Below are positions 22,113 to 33,532 of a stretch of DNA of 64,000 nt, piece by piece. Source of the stretch: Capsicum annuum. Lineage: Eukaryota; Streptophyta; Magnoliopsida; Solanales; Solanaceae. The position numbers and the translations under genes are program-made. The notes beneath the pieces were generated by a model. The model saw only the letters and a list, made by a program, of their open reading frames with translations. It was not told the origin of the DNA and ran no database searches. Position 1 is the stretch's first letter; each line of letters begins with the position of its first letter. The stretch is taken from assembly GCF_002878395.1 (NCBI RefSeq), contig NC_061119.1, positions 13,159,662 to 13,223,661 of the forward strand, given 5' to 3'.

Positions 22113-24539
22113 CCACCCCACACTTATAGCCTTGTTCGTCCTCGAACAACTCTTAACTATAAACACCATGAGTTGAAGAGACTAAAAACTTCTACTAAAT
22201 GCAAGACACTCAAGATAGCACTATAATGACTACACGAAATGCAAGTTTACAATACTAAGCATGTTATACCCAATTGTAAGCTCAGGAATCCTACTTCCAA
22301 AACATTCTAGCCTCAAGAATGAACTCCACAAGTGGAAAACTCATGCATATTTCTCAATCAAAGACATCACAAGAATCACCCATATTCATCAAAAATGTGC
22401 CCCTCACCACAAGATAGTTACCCATAATCACTCACAATGATGCAAATTATCACAATGAGTATGCAAATCAAGTTACGCTCACTCTCACAATGAATTCACA
22501 AGTTACACATAATGAACCATAGGCTTTCCCTTAGTGTAGTGCTCCACTAATATTAGAATGTTGAATTTAGGATCAAATAGGTCTTTTTCGGGTTATAATG
22601 TAAGCTAAGGGACGGGTAGGAACTATTTGAAAATAGTGACTAACCTTTCTAAGTGCTTTAATACACTACATTAAACAATTAGAATCAATCTCCAACAACC
22701 AAATTACACTTATTCATGCACCCATACCTTTTATTTTTGCCCCATCTCTTTTAAACATTTTCAAAAACACTTGGTGGACACACAATTTACTACCACAAGA
22801 ATTAATTTTTTTTCACAATCATGGAAATATTTTTAGAATAAATTATATCACAATCATCCACTCGACATCAATTATATACCAATAACTATTACCTTGGGGC
22901 ATCAATTTCACCTTTTTCTTTTTCAATTTCTCAAACATCTTACTCAATTAATTTTTCATTAATTAATAAGCTAAAGGCTCAATGGGGGTTAACTAGGATA
23001 ATGCACAAAGGCAGGATAACTAGAAGGTATAAAATAAGGCTATCAAAGAAATATCCATATCATCTCCTAAACCCACACTCTTTATTTCGCTTCACACACA
23101 CACACCGAGCAAGTTCTAGACATCACATGCAACAAGGAATATACAAAAATCTCACGCGCACATGGCATATGCTCAACTCAATAGGATCATCATAGACTCC
23201 CAACCAAACAATAGCATGAATTCAAATTTAAGCCAAAAAGTACAAGAGTCACAAAAATGAGCCTCAGAGTCTCAAAAATAGTAATTCACAACAATTAACA
23301 TGCTTTTACATATAAATCCACTTGTATCATGTAATAAAAAATAGCACCAACAAGAATATCTCACTTATTCCTAACGTAAATTTTTTTAAAGTGAGCCAAA
23401 ATTTGAGAATTTCCCCATCCCACACTTAAAAATCTACTTTGTCCCCAAATTGAATTTAAAAGTTAAAAGATAGAAATATTCTCTGAGGCCTCTAAGCCTA
23501 GCTAGTATCATCTTTACACATAAATGAGATCCATGGACCCCACATTCAATCTTTTCCATGCTTCAAGCTCAAGTTTATGGTACTTAGACTTTCCATTAAC
23601 CTGTGACTCAACCAAAAACAACAACTACGTGAAATAAAAATTAAAAAAAATTAAAAAGAAAACATACCTAATTAACTTGGGTTGCCTCCCAAGCAACGCC
23701 TAATTTAGTGTCACGGCATGACCTAATCAACTTTTTCCTCCACCTTGAGGAAATGAACTTCACCCCCAATTTTGCATCCATTTTTTTGCCTTGCTCATAG
23801 GATGGTGGTACAAAAATTAAGGAACAACGTATGGATGATGCACGATAAACCATTCGGCCTTAAAGTGAGGTGTGTTTTTATATTGCCTATCTGGTGTAAA
23901 ATCAAGAATATAGGATTCTTATTCCTCATCTTCACACTCTTCCACTATTTTAAATGATTCCACAGAAAAGACATCATCTAAACATAATGTAGAAAAATGC
24001 TTCGAGTGAGGCCCAACCAATCCTACATCAAAACTTACACTATTCACTCCACACTCACTTTTATTCACCTTCTCAATTTCAGTCTCAAAATAAAGATGAC
24101 AATTGAGTGGATGTGATTCTTGTGTTTGCTCCACAAATTGGCTAATATCCTCCTCATATTTTTCTTTTCTTAGCCACTGTAGACATGGTGGCAGTGGTAT
24201 CTCCTTAACCTATCCAACAATTTTAGTTTTCGAGTACTCAGACTTCCTCGAATTATCTGCAACTTCATCTACAACAGGTTGGGAAGCAACTTGTTCTGCA
24301 GCCTTTCTTTGGTTCTTCATGTATGCCAACAACTCAACCTGAGACGCTAAAACTTATTTCATCATCTCTTCCAAATTGCTCGTTTGAGTTGTGGCCTGCA
24401 TGTTTAGTTGTTGATGCCGAAACTATTGCTGGTTGGTTCATGATTGAATTTGTGACTGATTCAGCCCCGTTCAATTGTAGTAGTTTATATAATTTTGCCT
24501 TTCAGTATAGCCCACAAAAAATTCTGAATCAGGATTAAC

Positions 24540-24720
24540 AGCACACATAGCTGCAATATGACCACTTTGACCACAAACCAAACACCAAGTTTTAGTCTGC
24601 TCCACAGGTAGAACAATATCCACATCATATTGTGAAGGTCCCATCTATGCACTTCCATCAAAATTTGAACAATAAGCCGCTTGATGTGGTCCCCCACAGA
24701 AACAACAAGAATCATCATCA
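24540..24720 (-). pseudogene. gag nucleocapsid remnant with two zinc knuckles
   Basis: In minus-strand translation two Cys-rich motifs occur about 30 codons apart. CCFCGGPHQAAYC (about 24673-24715) is CX2C-X3-H-X4-C. CLVCGQSGHIAAMC (about 24545-24585) is a classical CX2C-X4-H-X4-C knuckle. Such knuckles in retrotransposon Gag bind RNA during packaging. Downstream sequence gives a Gln/Asn-rich and helical segment (about 24290-24480) in shifting frames. No full gag frame remains. Confidence 0.65.
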
Positions 24721-24862
24721 CTTGAAAACCATCTATACCAGGCTGATATCTCAAGAAGAGTGTGAGAAAAATAGAAATAAAGAAAAATAAAAAGAAGCTA
24801 AACAAAAATATTTACAACTCAATATAGAAAAACTAAAATTATGATAGTTGCCTAATTACAAG

Positions 24863-24880
24863 TCCCCGGCAACGGTGCCA
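24863..24880 (-). promoter_or_regulatory. Primer-binding site of element C (tRNA-Asp type)
   Basis: The minus strand reads TGGCACCGTTGCCGGGGA six bases inside the LTR end. Athila elements use a tRNA-Asp-complementary site TGGCGCCGTTGCCGGGGA; this copy has one difference. Confidence 0.75.
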
Positions 24881-24886
24881 AAAACT

Positions 24887-25290
24887 TGACAGTGCCCAAG
24901 CGCACACACAAGTGTACGTGAACTTATCAAGTAGTAAAGAGGCTTCAAGAAAGTGCAAGTATCGATCTCTCAAGGACTTTCATTTGCCGAATATCTAATT
25001 ATAGTTTAACCAATTGAGGAGAGTAGCAAATCGAGTTTTAGAACTGTAAATTAAAAATAAAATAAACAATGCGTAACAATAAAAGTCTTGGGGCAATCAA
25101 TAGATAAAAACCCAGGGTTAAAGCACTTCGAACAATCATACTATAAAAACCCAGGGTTAAAGCACTTCGAAAAATCATACTATGTGTTGAACTTCATTCG
25201 TCAACTTTCTTATCTTAGTTGTTGATTCGTAGGGTTAATTGCATGATCATGGTTTTCCAACCTCTAATCTTTTACCTAATATGGACATGA
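24887..25290 (-). mobile_element. 5' LTR of element C, cut by an assembly gap
   Basis: Repeats the first ~400 bases of the LTR at 20315 (TGACAGTGCCCAAG, then AATTGAGGAGAGTAGCAAATC, and so on) with small differences. It contains a local duplication of about 41 bases (ATAAAAACCCAGGGTTAAAG near 25105 and 25144) not seen in the other LTR. It is interrupted by N at 25291, so the outer end and target duplication cannot be checked. Confidence 0.8.
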
Positions 25291-25390
25291 NNNNNNNNNN
25301 NNNNNNNNNNNNNNNNNNNNNNNNNNNNNNNNNNNNNNNNNNNNNNNNNNNNNNNNNNNNNNNNNNNNNNNNNNNNNNNNNNNNNNNNNN
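25291..25390. other. Assembly gap (100 N)
   Basis: Exactly 100 N. The flanks belong to different elements: LTR C on the left, the leader of another LTR element on the right. Confidence 0.95.
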
Positions 25391-26155
25391 TTTTGGTAAG
25401 AGCTTTCCAAGATTGTTTTTGTAAGAACAAAACCTAGCCTTGAGCTTTGATACCAAATGATACAATTCTAAGTGTGAATCAAGAGATTCCAACCAACACA
25501 AGAACAACAAGATGAACAACAAAGTGCTAGTGAATCGAAAATGGCCACATACGGCTTCACTAGGTTTGCAACACTTGTTTGAACTAGAAAAGTGAGTTTA
25601 ACAACAAGAACAACAAAGACGATATTGCTAGTGAACCGAAAGAGCCCCACACGGCTTCACTAGACTTTTATATTCAACAACACAATGTTAACAAGATTTA
25701 CAAAGAAAGAGATAGAAACTTGATACACAATATTCATTAATATAAGAACCCTAACAAGAGAAAGGACCATAAGACTAATAAATATCAATACCAAGTTCTT
25801 AATTGACCCAAGAGGAATTCAAAGAACCTCAAGAACCTAGTTTCTAGCCAAGATACAACACTAGTATCACTCTACTAGTGAGAATTTGGTTTTGGCCTCT
25901 CCAAATAATGAGAAAGAGAAGTCAAAAATTTACAAGTCTTTGTTTATTGAATAATGGGAATCAACTAAAGCAAGACTAGCCCTATTAAATGGCTTATATA
26001 GTCACTTAGAAAGGAGGGACAAAGACCAAATTACCCTTGGCATTTAAGTGGGTGGGTTTGGGGTGTCTTGGTGGGCCTCTTTACATTTTATTAAATATAG
26101 GCCCTTAGATGGGCTCACAAGGGCCTCACACATAGCCAAGAATGTGAACAAGGCT
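25391..26155 (-). mobile_element. 5' LTR and primer-binding site of a minus-strand LTR retrotransposon
   Basis: The minus strand shows TGGTATCAAAGC (25444-25455), one base off the common initiator-Met site TGGTATCAGAGC, two bases inside a presumed LTR end (TGATAC on the plus strand at 25458). The LTR extends right and includes a minus-strand TATATAAG at 25993-26000. A duplicated block (GTGAA(C/T)CGAAA...CACACGGCTTCACTAG) occurs at about 25530 and 25625. The outer end is uncertain. Only about 65 internal bases survive before the gap. The superfamily is not determined. Confidence 0.55.
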
Positions 26156-27195
26156 TGGAGTCATTGCAACTCATGTGCTTGTCTTTGTGTGAAAGGTATC
26201 GAGCTAGGAATTCCCGTATCATAAGGGTCACCCATAACTGTCCTTACCAGTGGTGCGGTATTGACACCCCTCCAGTCGAGGCAGAGATTGGACCCCAACT
26301 TAGCTATATGCATTATTGGGGCATGTCGGTTAAACAACTACCTCCCAAGTTTCAGAATCAATCTCAGTAAAAGAACTCAGATAGGTCTTCAGATTTCAGT
26401 ATATCAGGACTATCAGATACAGTCATACTCAGTTACAGTACAGAACTCAGATAGTTCCATCAGATTCAGGATTGTTAGATACAGTCGCCCATGTTATCAA
26501 AATTTTAGTATCAGTCATGTTAGCCATCAATAATCCATGTATTAGTATACAGGACTAGCTATCATACACCCACAATTTCAGTTACTATGTATGCATGTTT
26601 GTACTTTTATGTTCATATCAGTCAGACAGTTAGCATTGTTCATGCATGTAAACCCTGTTTATATTTAGCCTAACTCATTCATATACTCAATACATTCCCT
26701 CGTATTGATGCATTTACGCTATGGTGCTTTCTTTTTATGTTACACTATAGGTTCAGAGACACGAGCCCTAGATCAGCAGTAGCAGTAGCATTTTCAGTCG
26801 CAGAGATTCAGTGAGTCCTCTTCATTCGAGGACAATATGATTTGATTTATTCATTATTATTTTAGCCAGTTATCAGTTCACAGATTTAGTTGGAAATATG
26901 TTCCTTCAACTCCTTATTCAGACAGTAGTTAGAGGCTTTCACATTCAGTATTCAGACTTATATTCAGATTTGATTCAGTTTTCAGCTGTTTTGGGTAGCT
27001 TTCACCCATATGGATATTATGTTTTGACAAATTTTTTATTCAGTTGAACCTTATGGCCTACATGTTCATGTTTTCCGCATTATTACGTTATATATTGTAG
27101 TGTACAGGTACAGATATCAATCATGGGTTAGCTTGTGATCCTTGGGGGTCATAAGCACCGTGTAGCATTCTGGCTCAAAAAAGTTGGGGTGTTAC
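26156..27195 (+). mobile_element. 3' part of a Ty3-gypsy LTR (plus orientation)
   Basis: Contains the GTGAGTCCTCTTCATTCGAG block (26811) and ends GGGGTGTTACA at 27195, in the style of the solo LTR end at 18620. The TG start is missing, so it is truncated on the left. Its right end is directly joined to viral sequence at 27196. Confidence 0.6.
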
Positions 27196-27244
27196 ACTTC
27201 ATCAAAACCACCTAGAACTAGTACCTTAAAAAAGACAATAATGG

Positions 27245-27535
27245 CGAAAAAGAAAAATAAACAAATTTAAGATTATCGTAAAACAGACATTAGAGAAATT
27301 CTTTAGTATCCAATAACAAGATAAGCATATGGATAGTAAAAACAAACCATGTACAAGCATAGATAGGGTAGTTCTAAACATGAACAATACAACAGACATT
27401 AATGTTCCAAGATCGTCAGACGAAGAAGACGATAGATTTGAAGATAGTCTTCTCCAAGATACTCAGGATCCTTATGAAGATGATGACTCTGGAATGAGCT
27501 TCGACACCATAACCCTGCACAACTTAGATACATAG
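27245..27535 (+). pseudogene. Distal viral ORF, plus-strand copy, with acidic C-terminus
   Basis: This copy has a start at 27241 followed within about ten codons by a stop. The downstream frame 27329-27535 (68 codons) ends in an Asp/Glu-rich tail (SSDEEDDRFEDSLLQD..., EDDDSG) before the stop at 27533-27535. The first ~190 bases match the minus-strand copy at 29361-29550. Function unknown; it is the last ORF before the viral promoter. Confidence 0.6.
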
Positions 27536-27729
27536 AAAGACAGAAAACAAGTGGAAAAGCAGATAGATACATGGAATAATAAGATACAAGTATTATGATA
27601 AGAGTGCCATGTGGGTATGCCCACTTCGAGTCTTGTAATTAGTCAAGTCTGTGTCAGAGTGCTTCCTTTATCATTACTTTCCAAAAGGAATGAAAAACTG
27701 ATGAAGTACGCATCTGGAAAAGACGAATA

Positions 27730-27890
27730 ATAATGCATGTGACGATGGGGCCCAATGTGTACCCGACCTACATTATTAAAGAATCTTATCCCTATCTATC
27801 GGGCATATTGTCCAGGCCATGTAGTTTAATCCGTGTCCACTCCTTTTTCTTAATTTGGTCTATATAAGACTTAGAAATAATAGCAAAACA
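27730..27890 (+). promoter_or_regulatory. Pararetroviral promoter with TATA box
   Basis: TATATAAGAC at 27861-27870 lies in the intergenic region between the last ORF and the leader, where Caulimoviridae place the promoter of the terminally redundant pregenomic RNA. A TGACG core at 27741-27745, as in activator elements of 35S-type promoters, lies about 120 bases upstream. A GTGGG-TATG-CCCAC hairpin sits at about 27610. This promoter survives only in the plus-strand copy. Confidence 0.6.
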
Positions 27891-28010
27891 TAGATCAAAC
27901 TCAGAACCTCTAAGAAATATTTGCTCTCTCCTATGTATAAACCAATCCTCCTGTCCAACCACCAACTCCTGATGTAAATCAAAGCTTGTAATATATAAAG
28001 TTTGTGGAAT

Positions 28011-28016
28011 AATAAA
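28011..28016 (+). terminator. Viral polyadenylation signal AATAAA
   Basis: AATAAA about 150 bases downstream of the TATA box. Caulimoviridae pass this signal once and use it on the second pass, producing terminally redundant RNA. Confidence 0.55.
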
Positions 28017-28081
28017 GTTTTTAGTTTTTCAAAGTCCTTAAAGGGTTCCCGAAAGGGAAGCCTCTATTCCAGTTACTTCAT

Positions 28082-28087
28082 GTAAGT
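28082..28087 (+). promoter_or_regulatory. Conserved splice donor in the viral leader
   Basis: cttcat|GTAAGT is a near-ideal plant donor in the leader. It is preserved in the minus-strand copy at 38119-38124. Leader-spliced RNAs are known for some Caulimoviridae, so use as a donor is plausible but inferred. Confidence 0.4.
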
Positions 28088-28558
28088 TCTTATTTATTTT
28101 ATACTTCCCCATCAAAAAATATTTTTTTTATGTTGTAAAAATTTTTATGTTTGTTGTACATCATGTAAATTAAACTATGTTTGTTTAAACTCATTACCCT
28201 TGTATATGGTTAACCTCTTAATTTCTTAATAATAACGATGGATTAACCTGTAAATTCCTAGAAATTCTGGCCTTGATAAGTTCGCTATGTCTGCAGAATA
28301 GACGAAGGACGAGTGTTAGTTGCCAGATGAAGTTTTTGGGGTGTGGTTAAAGAAGTAATTTGTTAAGAACAAAGGTTAAGAGGAAGAGATGAACCGGGTA
28401 AAAAAAAACAAATTGGGGAAAATATAGAATATAAGAACTATAGACATGAAAAAACAACAGAAAAGAGGGAATACTGAATAGGATTTTTTACAATATATTG
28501 ATTTAAACGAGAAAAATTGTCATTTATTGAAATAATTTAATCTGCCTATAATATAAAT
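28088..28558 (+). other. Viral leader, plus-strand copy
   Basis: Non-coding and A/T-rich. It matches the reverse complement of about 37640-38118, including the blocks around CTGGCCTTGATAAG and GTGTTAGTTGCCAGATGAAG. The match ends at about 28558, immediately before where the minus-strand copy has its primer-binding site. Confidence 0.75.
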
Positions 28559-28734
28559 ATTGTCATTGAAACAATTAGAACTAATGCATATTCTATTGCA
28601 TATTCCTATAATGCAATGACAATAGAATTATTTTCTCTACATATTAAATACAAGAACTATTAAATAATAATAGGAATTAATCTAATAGTATAATATAATA
28701 CTATAGTATTATTAAATAATAATATACGTCATTA
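28559..28734. other. Palindrome-rich filler between viral segments
   Basis: About 176 AT-rich bases match neither leader nor ORF of the other copy. They contain TATTGTCATTG (28558) with its complement CAATGACAATA (about 28615), and the perfect palindrome AATACTATAGTATT (about 28699). It joins leader directly to a movement protein segment. Confidence 0.55.
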
Positions 28735-29360
28735 TTAAAAGTAAATGACGTAGTTGAAGTAATGGGAAATAAAGTATACAGTTAATAAAACCAATAAAAA
28801 TAGACCCAGAGGTATATGCAGGTTTAAAATGGAATCTAAAAAAATTTAATAAACCAAAAATCCATACACCAGAATCTCAATTAATATACACTACAAGTAA
28901 AGGAGAAACTTCAGTTAGATTTACAGATTATAATTATATAACTAGAAGAGATTTAGACGACGCTGAAACAGAAAATACTATAGAAACAGAACAAGAATTT
29001 ATGAATATAGAAGTTCTACAAGAAGGCTACGAAGTAGATATAGTAATAGAAAAAGCTCAAATGTTAGTAGAAGAATATAAACATATAACCTTTAAATGTG
29101 AAGGATGTCAGAAAAATGAAATGGAAATAAAAGGATGTATAGAACATTTCAAAAATTGCTTAGAAAGAAATGATAACCTAGGATATAGAAATAACAAAGA
29201 ATTAATTTCTAAAAATAAAGATGAAGATACTAAATCTGTACTAAGTTACATAATGAGTTATAAAGAATTAGCAGAATTAGAAGCAACTAGTAAAACAAGT
29301 GTTAGCCCTTTTCAACAGACAAACCCGAATCCCCAACCAGTAGATTATAGTACAGGTAAT
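28735..29360 (+). pseudogene. Movement protein C-terminus / capsid N-terminus fragment, plus-strand viral copy
   Basis: It matches the reverse complement of about 34300-34915. The movement-protein end comes first in a frame with stops, followed by an open frame from 29001 into the capsid N-terminal region (MEIKGCIEHFKNCLE, then PFQQTNPNPQPVDYSTGN). The frame is open across the point where the minus-strand copy has a stop (near 34540). The segment ends at 29360, where the sequence turns into the inverted second copy; codons after that are read-through. Confidence 0.8.
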
Positions 29361-29502
29361 TCATGTTTAGAACTACCCTATCTGTACTTGTACATAGTTT
29401 GTCTTTACTATCCATATGCTTATCTTGTTCTTGGCTACTAAAGAATTTCTCTAATGTCTGTTTTACGATAATCTCAATTTGTTTATTTTTCTTTTTCACC
29501 AT
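29361..29502 (-). pseudogene. Distal viral ORF, minus-strand copy (truncated at the inversion)
   Basis: Its ATG at 29502 overlaps the stop of the preceding ORF by one base (TAATG), the compact spacing expected for translational coupling in Caulimoviridae. The Lys-rich N-terminus (MVKKKNKQIE) continues for about 47 codons to the inversion junction and lacks the acidic tail seen in the plus-strand copy. Role unknown. Confidence 0.55.
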
Positions 29503-30334
29503 TATTGTCTTTTTAAGGTGCTAGTTCTAGGTGGTTTTGATGAAGGTCCTGCTTTATCTTCACTTTTTGGCAAAGTGACAGCCATAAATGGATTTGATTT
29601 GTCTTTACCAGTTACCGTTAGAACCGGACTAGCTATACCAACATAAGGTACAGTGGATTTCTGAGCATACAGAGGGGAATGCACACCCTTCTAATTTATT
29701 TATTTTTTAGATAGAGAACTCTGTGTCTGAGTACTTGCATGAGTCTTTCTTGTCTGATATTTACTAAGCTTGTCTTGTAGAGTCTGTATTTGCTTCATGA
29801 GTCTAGAATTTTCTACAATAAGAGCCTCCTTCTGAAGATTTAATCTTTTGAAGGCATCGGTCATTGAGGTGCAATAGTCACAAAAAAATATTTTTTATGA
29901 ATCCCTTTGGATATTGTATTGGGGTGTCTGGTTTGGATTTTGTCTGAGGGTTGGTTATAAATCAAAATTTGGTCCAAGGTGTCCTCTTGCATAGTCTAAA
30001 GCTTTGGAAAATCATTAAAACCTTTGTAAAGAGGATTTCTTACACCTTTTATAGAGTCCATTACTTCTAACAAAGTCTGAAAAATTTCATTTGTCTTACC
30101 ATGTATAATTACATAATATTTGAATCTAGGCTTACTTTCGTCTGATATATATTAACATAAAGCATTTATAGAGGCTAAAAAATATTTGGAGTCTGGCTTA
30201 TAGTGTGCTATCCAAAGATTATCTACCAAACATTTTTGGGATCTGTCTAAAACATGTTTTGGTCTAAGTTTGAACGAATAATTACTAGGTGAAAAAGAAA
30301 TTAAATTAAAAGGTCCAAAGTCTATTCTTTCCAT
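29502..30334 (-). pseudogene. Viral ORF region between RNase H and the last ORF (broken)
   Basis: Two open pieces remain, 30152-30334 (60 codons, beginning MERIDFGPFNLISF) and 29502-29684 (60 codons, ending in a Pro/Ser/Lys-rich tail), with stops between. In caulimoviruses the gene after the polymerase often encodes the translational transactivator/inclusion-body protein. That role would fit the position, but no diagnostic motif was seen. Confidence 0.4.
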
Positions 30335-30626
30335 TGGTTCTATGGAATTTTGAAGTCCTATAGAATTCTAGGGTCTAAATCTAACATTTCCTAGCATTTT
30401 CTGATAATAAATGTCTTGAGATGAGGAAGATGTTACTCTCTTGCCCTTGTATGTTGTATGTTGACAAGTTGGTCGAATGCTGAAACAAACATTAGTTTTG
30501 GTTAACCGATTTTGTTTTTAATTGTAACCTACTTAACTGGTCTGCTAATTCATTTTCTTTACCTTTAATATATTTGAAAACAATGTTCTTATATACCAAT
30601 ATAGTGTCCATAAAATTTAACCATCT

Positions 30627-31100
30627 TCATCTACTACTAGCTTTATCATTTATTTTTTGGCTAAATTTAATTATCGCCTCACAATCTGTCCTTACTAAAA
30701 CTTCTTCTTTATTTAAAATATATAATTTAAAACTATTTAAACCATATACTATAGCTAATACTTCTAAATCTATACTAGGCATATTTTCTTTTTCTTTATA
30801 TTGTCCACTTTGATATGCACAAATTTTTTCTTCATTTTTATCACTATATCTATTAGGTTTAGCTTTTAACATTGTTCCCCATCCTAAATTACTTCCATCG
30901 GTCTGGACGATTAAATAATCAAATTCTAGTGGAATTGTTAAATCTGAGATATTTTTAACCTTTTCTTTATTCTGTTGTACAAATTTAATGTCTTCTAGAT
31001 TGAAATATTTTTGCCCTTTACTGCCTGTTTTAGTATATAAAGGTCTTGCTATTTTTTCTAAGTCTTGAATAAAGTTTCTTGCGTAATTTACTAATCCTAA
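30627..31100 (-). pseudogene. Viral RNase H domain
   Basis: In the frame 30627-30872 the segment KENMPSIDLEVLAIVYGL followed about 20 residues on by VRTDCEAIIK has the spacing of the RNase H E-(L/V)-A and D(C/S) catalytic blocks that follow reverse transcriptase in Caulimoviridae. The upstream part (30873-31100) is in related frames with stops. The domain would degrade the RNA template during reverse transcription. It is broken here. Confidence 0.7.
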
Positions 31101-31106
31101 AAAAAT

Positions 31107-31760
31107 TTATAGGTCTTTAGTATTTTCTAATTTGTCTGGCATTTCTAATACCTTTATGGCTATATGAGGTTGGAATTTTATCTTCCCATTTCCTTGGGAG
31201 ATTCCTAAGAAATTAATATGTGTTTTACATAATTCCATTTTCTTTTTGCTAATTATTATTCCGTGTTTAACAAATAGTCTAAATACCGTTTGTAAATGTC
31301 CTAAATGTTGTTGCATATCTTTGCTAAATACTAACATATCATCTACATATACTAATATAAAATTTTTATAATCTCTAAAAATATCATCTTTGAAAAACGG
31401 ATGGGACTATTTTTAGTCCGAATGGTATAACAAGCCCCTCAAAATGCCCTTCTGGACAGGTGAATGTTGTCCATTCTATGCTGTCTGGGTGCATTTTTAC
31501 CTTTCAATATCCTGATTTACAGTCAAATTTACTATATATCTTTTTACCTTGTATTCTATTAATTAACTCACTTTTATCTGGTAACTTATATGCATCTGTT
31601 TTGGTGTTGTCATTTAATCTTTTATAGTTTATTACCATACGAGCTTTTCCCCTTATTTGTTCACTATGGTTTCTTACCATGAATGCTGCTGATCTGTGTC
31701 TAGATGTTGATCTTCGAATTACTTCTAATTTTAACAATTCTTTGATTTGTTTATCAAATT
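31107..31760 (-). pseudogene. Viral reverse transcriptase domain
   Basis: Motifs in order are RMVINYKRLND (about 31600-31640), KFDCKSGY (about 31505-31530), VIPFGLK (about 31410-31430) and the catalytic YVDD at 31338-31349, then HLGHLQTVFRLF. This is the palm order of Caulimoviridae reverse transcriptase, which converts pregenomic RNA to DNA. An in-frame stop directly after the KSGY motif (end of the 31504-31737 frame) and a frameshift before YVDD break the domain. Confidence 0.85.
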
Positions 31761-32102
31761 CTTCTGTATCTTCATTGTTAGCTTCTATAGATGTTGTCTT
31801 TATGGTATATTCTGGGTTGATTGTTTCTAATTTACATATTATTTCATTAGCATTCCAATGTGCTAAGGGTTTTTCTCCTACTATTTCTATTTTATCTAGA
31901 ATATTTATTACTTTATCTAAATCTTTAGGACTATTTATCAGGCCTATTTTATTTATACCTTTTTGAAAATTATAAAATTGAGTTTCAACATTTATTAATG
32001 TATAATATTTTTCTATTTCTTCTATATATTCTAATCCTTCTGCATTAATTAATGTGTAATTTTTTAATTCTTCAATGTTTTCTTTTAGCGTTTTAGTTTC
32101 TT

Positions 32103-33218
32103 TTAATAGGTTACTATTTTGGCATTGATTTTGATATTTGTCATTATTAGAGCATCCTTACAACATGGTTTAGAAGTTATTTCCTTTTTACGTGTTCTTA
32201 GTGTTCTATATACTATTGGTAATGTTACTGTTTGTACCGGAGTATAGGTTAGATTTTTAAATAGTATTATTCCATCTCTTGTTAAGATACATCCTCCTCT
32301 ATTTTGTATGCAAAAACTCAATCCTATTACAAAGTCTGAACCTATGTTTAAATCTCTCGCTAATATTCTGTTAATATTGTAAGTTGGCTTGTTGAATTCA
32401 TTACATGTGTTTAAGAAACTTATTTGTGCCTTTTCTATGTAATAATTATAGATATTCTGCAATCCGTCCATTTGTGTAGCTGTTATGGATTTATCAAATG
32501 TCTTTAATAAATGTTATGGTGCTATTTCTTTATTAATTATACAGCTGCATCCTGGGTCTACTAGTGCTAGAGTTTCTATCTCTATATCTTGGATTCTAAT
32601 TTTCAGTAATACTTTTATGATAGAAAACTCTTTATCTTCATTACATATTAGGCTAGTGCCATTATCTTCTATGTTCATAAGTTCTACTTCGAATTTTTCT
32701 AAATGTACATTTTCTTGTGTATCTTCTTGTGTATTTATTTCTTCTCTAGTTATTTTGGCTTTTCCTTTTTCGAAGGTAGTTAGCGTTTGTTCTAGATTAT
32801 TTACTCTGCCTCCTAGAGTTCCTACTCTTAAATTTAGAATTTGATTATTTGTATAATTCGGTTCTCTATTTGGTTTTGATTCTATTTTTATCTTTAAAGT
32901 GTTTTCTATACAATTTACACAGGCTTCTAAATAATATTTTCTACTCTTAGCTCTATTTTCTTTGCTTGGGTACCAACTACATATACGACATTTATTACTG
33001 TCTAGACCTTTATGTTTTTGAAATTCATGTACACATTCTTGAGTGATATTCATTAAATTATTAATTACTAGGTTATTTAAACCTAAATCATCTAGATCAT
33101 CTATTTCTTGTCCTAACTCATTTACTAAATTATCCTCTTCTGAATCTGAAGAGTTAGTTTTAGAAATGTCCTCTATATCAAAACTTATTATTGAATATAT
33201 ACTCTCTGTATCTGACAT
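32103..33218 (-). pseudogene. Viral capsid C-terminal tail and aspartic protease region
   Basis: The frame 32514-33218 (234 codons) begins with an acidic Ser/Asp/Glu segment and ends with a retroviral-type protease motif ALVDPGCSCIINKE, where Asp-Pro-Gly replaces the usual Asp-Ser/Thr-Gly. The frame 32103-32471 (122 codons) continues the protease-like part (NIGSDFVIGLSFC). A stop separates them. The protease would process the polyprotein. Confidence 0.65.
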
Positions 33219-33298
33219 GTATTCATCTACATTTAGTAATGTTTCTTGAAAATCTTCTATTAATCGAGAATTTCTAGTTCTATTATTATTTCTTTTAG

Positions 33299-33345
33299 GA
33301 CATACATTGGCTAAATGATCTACGCTTCCACAAGTATAACATTCT
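33299..33345 (-). pseudogene. Viral capsid zinc knuckle
   Basis: The minus-strand translation gives CYTCGSVDHLANVC, a perfect CX2C-X4-H-X4-C knuckle, as at the end of Caulimoviridae capsid proteins, where it binds pregenomic RNA. Flanking Lys/Arg-rich sequence (33346-33530) supports a nucleic-acid-binding tail. It is separated from the capsid core frame by stops. Confidence 0.85.
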
Positions 33346-33532
33346 AATTTGTTTTTATAGTTTCTATCATTTCTATATTTCCTAAAATGTCTATCTCTAT
33401 TTAGCCATGGTTTTTAGCTTTTGATTTTCTTAAGAAGTATTGTTTATGACTAAATGGTTTTTGGTTATATTTTTTCTTATATCTTTTAGGTTTTTTCTGA
33501 TTATCATAATTTTGGGTTGTGTATATAAAGAT

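Larger units (their letters stand above)
22113..24886 (-). mobile_element. Internal region of Athila-like element C (gag remnant only)
   Basis: Lies between two LTRs and is bounded by a polypurine tract (complement at 22113-22125) and a primer-binding site at 24863-24880. The 2774 bases lack reverse transcriptase, integrase and protease, so the element is a non-autonomous derivative. The 3' part (22130-23600) is non-coding and shares blocks with element A. Frames in the 5' part are short and interrupted. Confidence 0.7.

Noticed and set aside
24485..24805. 106-codon hydrophobic minus-strand frame
   Set aside because: It is out of frame with the two zinc knuckles in the same stretch, which are the real coding trace.
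29361..29441. C-terminal part of the plus-strand 29001-29441 frame
   Set aside because: After 29360 the codons read through the antisense of the second viral copy; they are not part of a viral protein.
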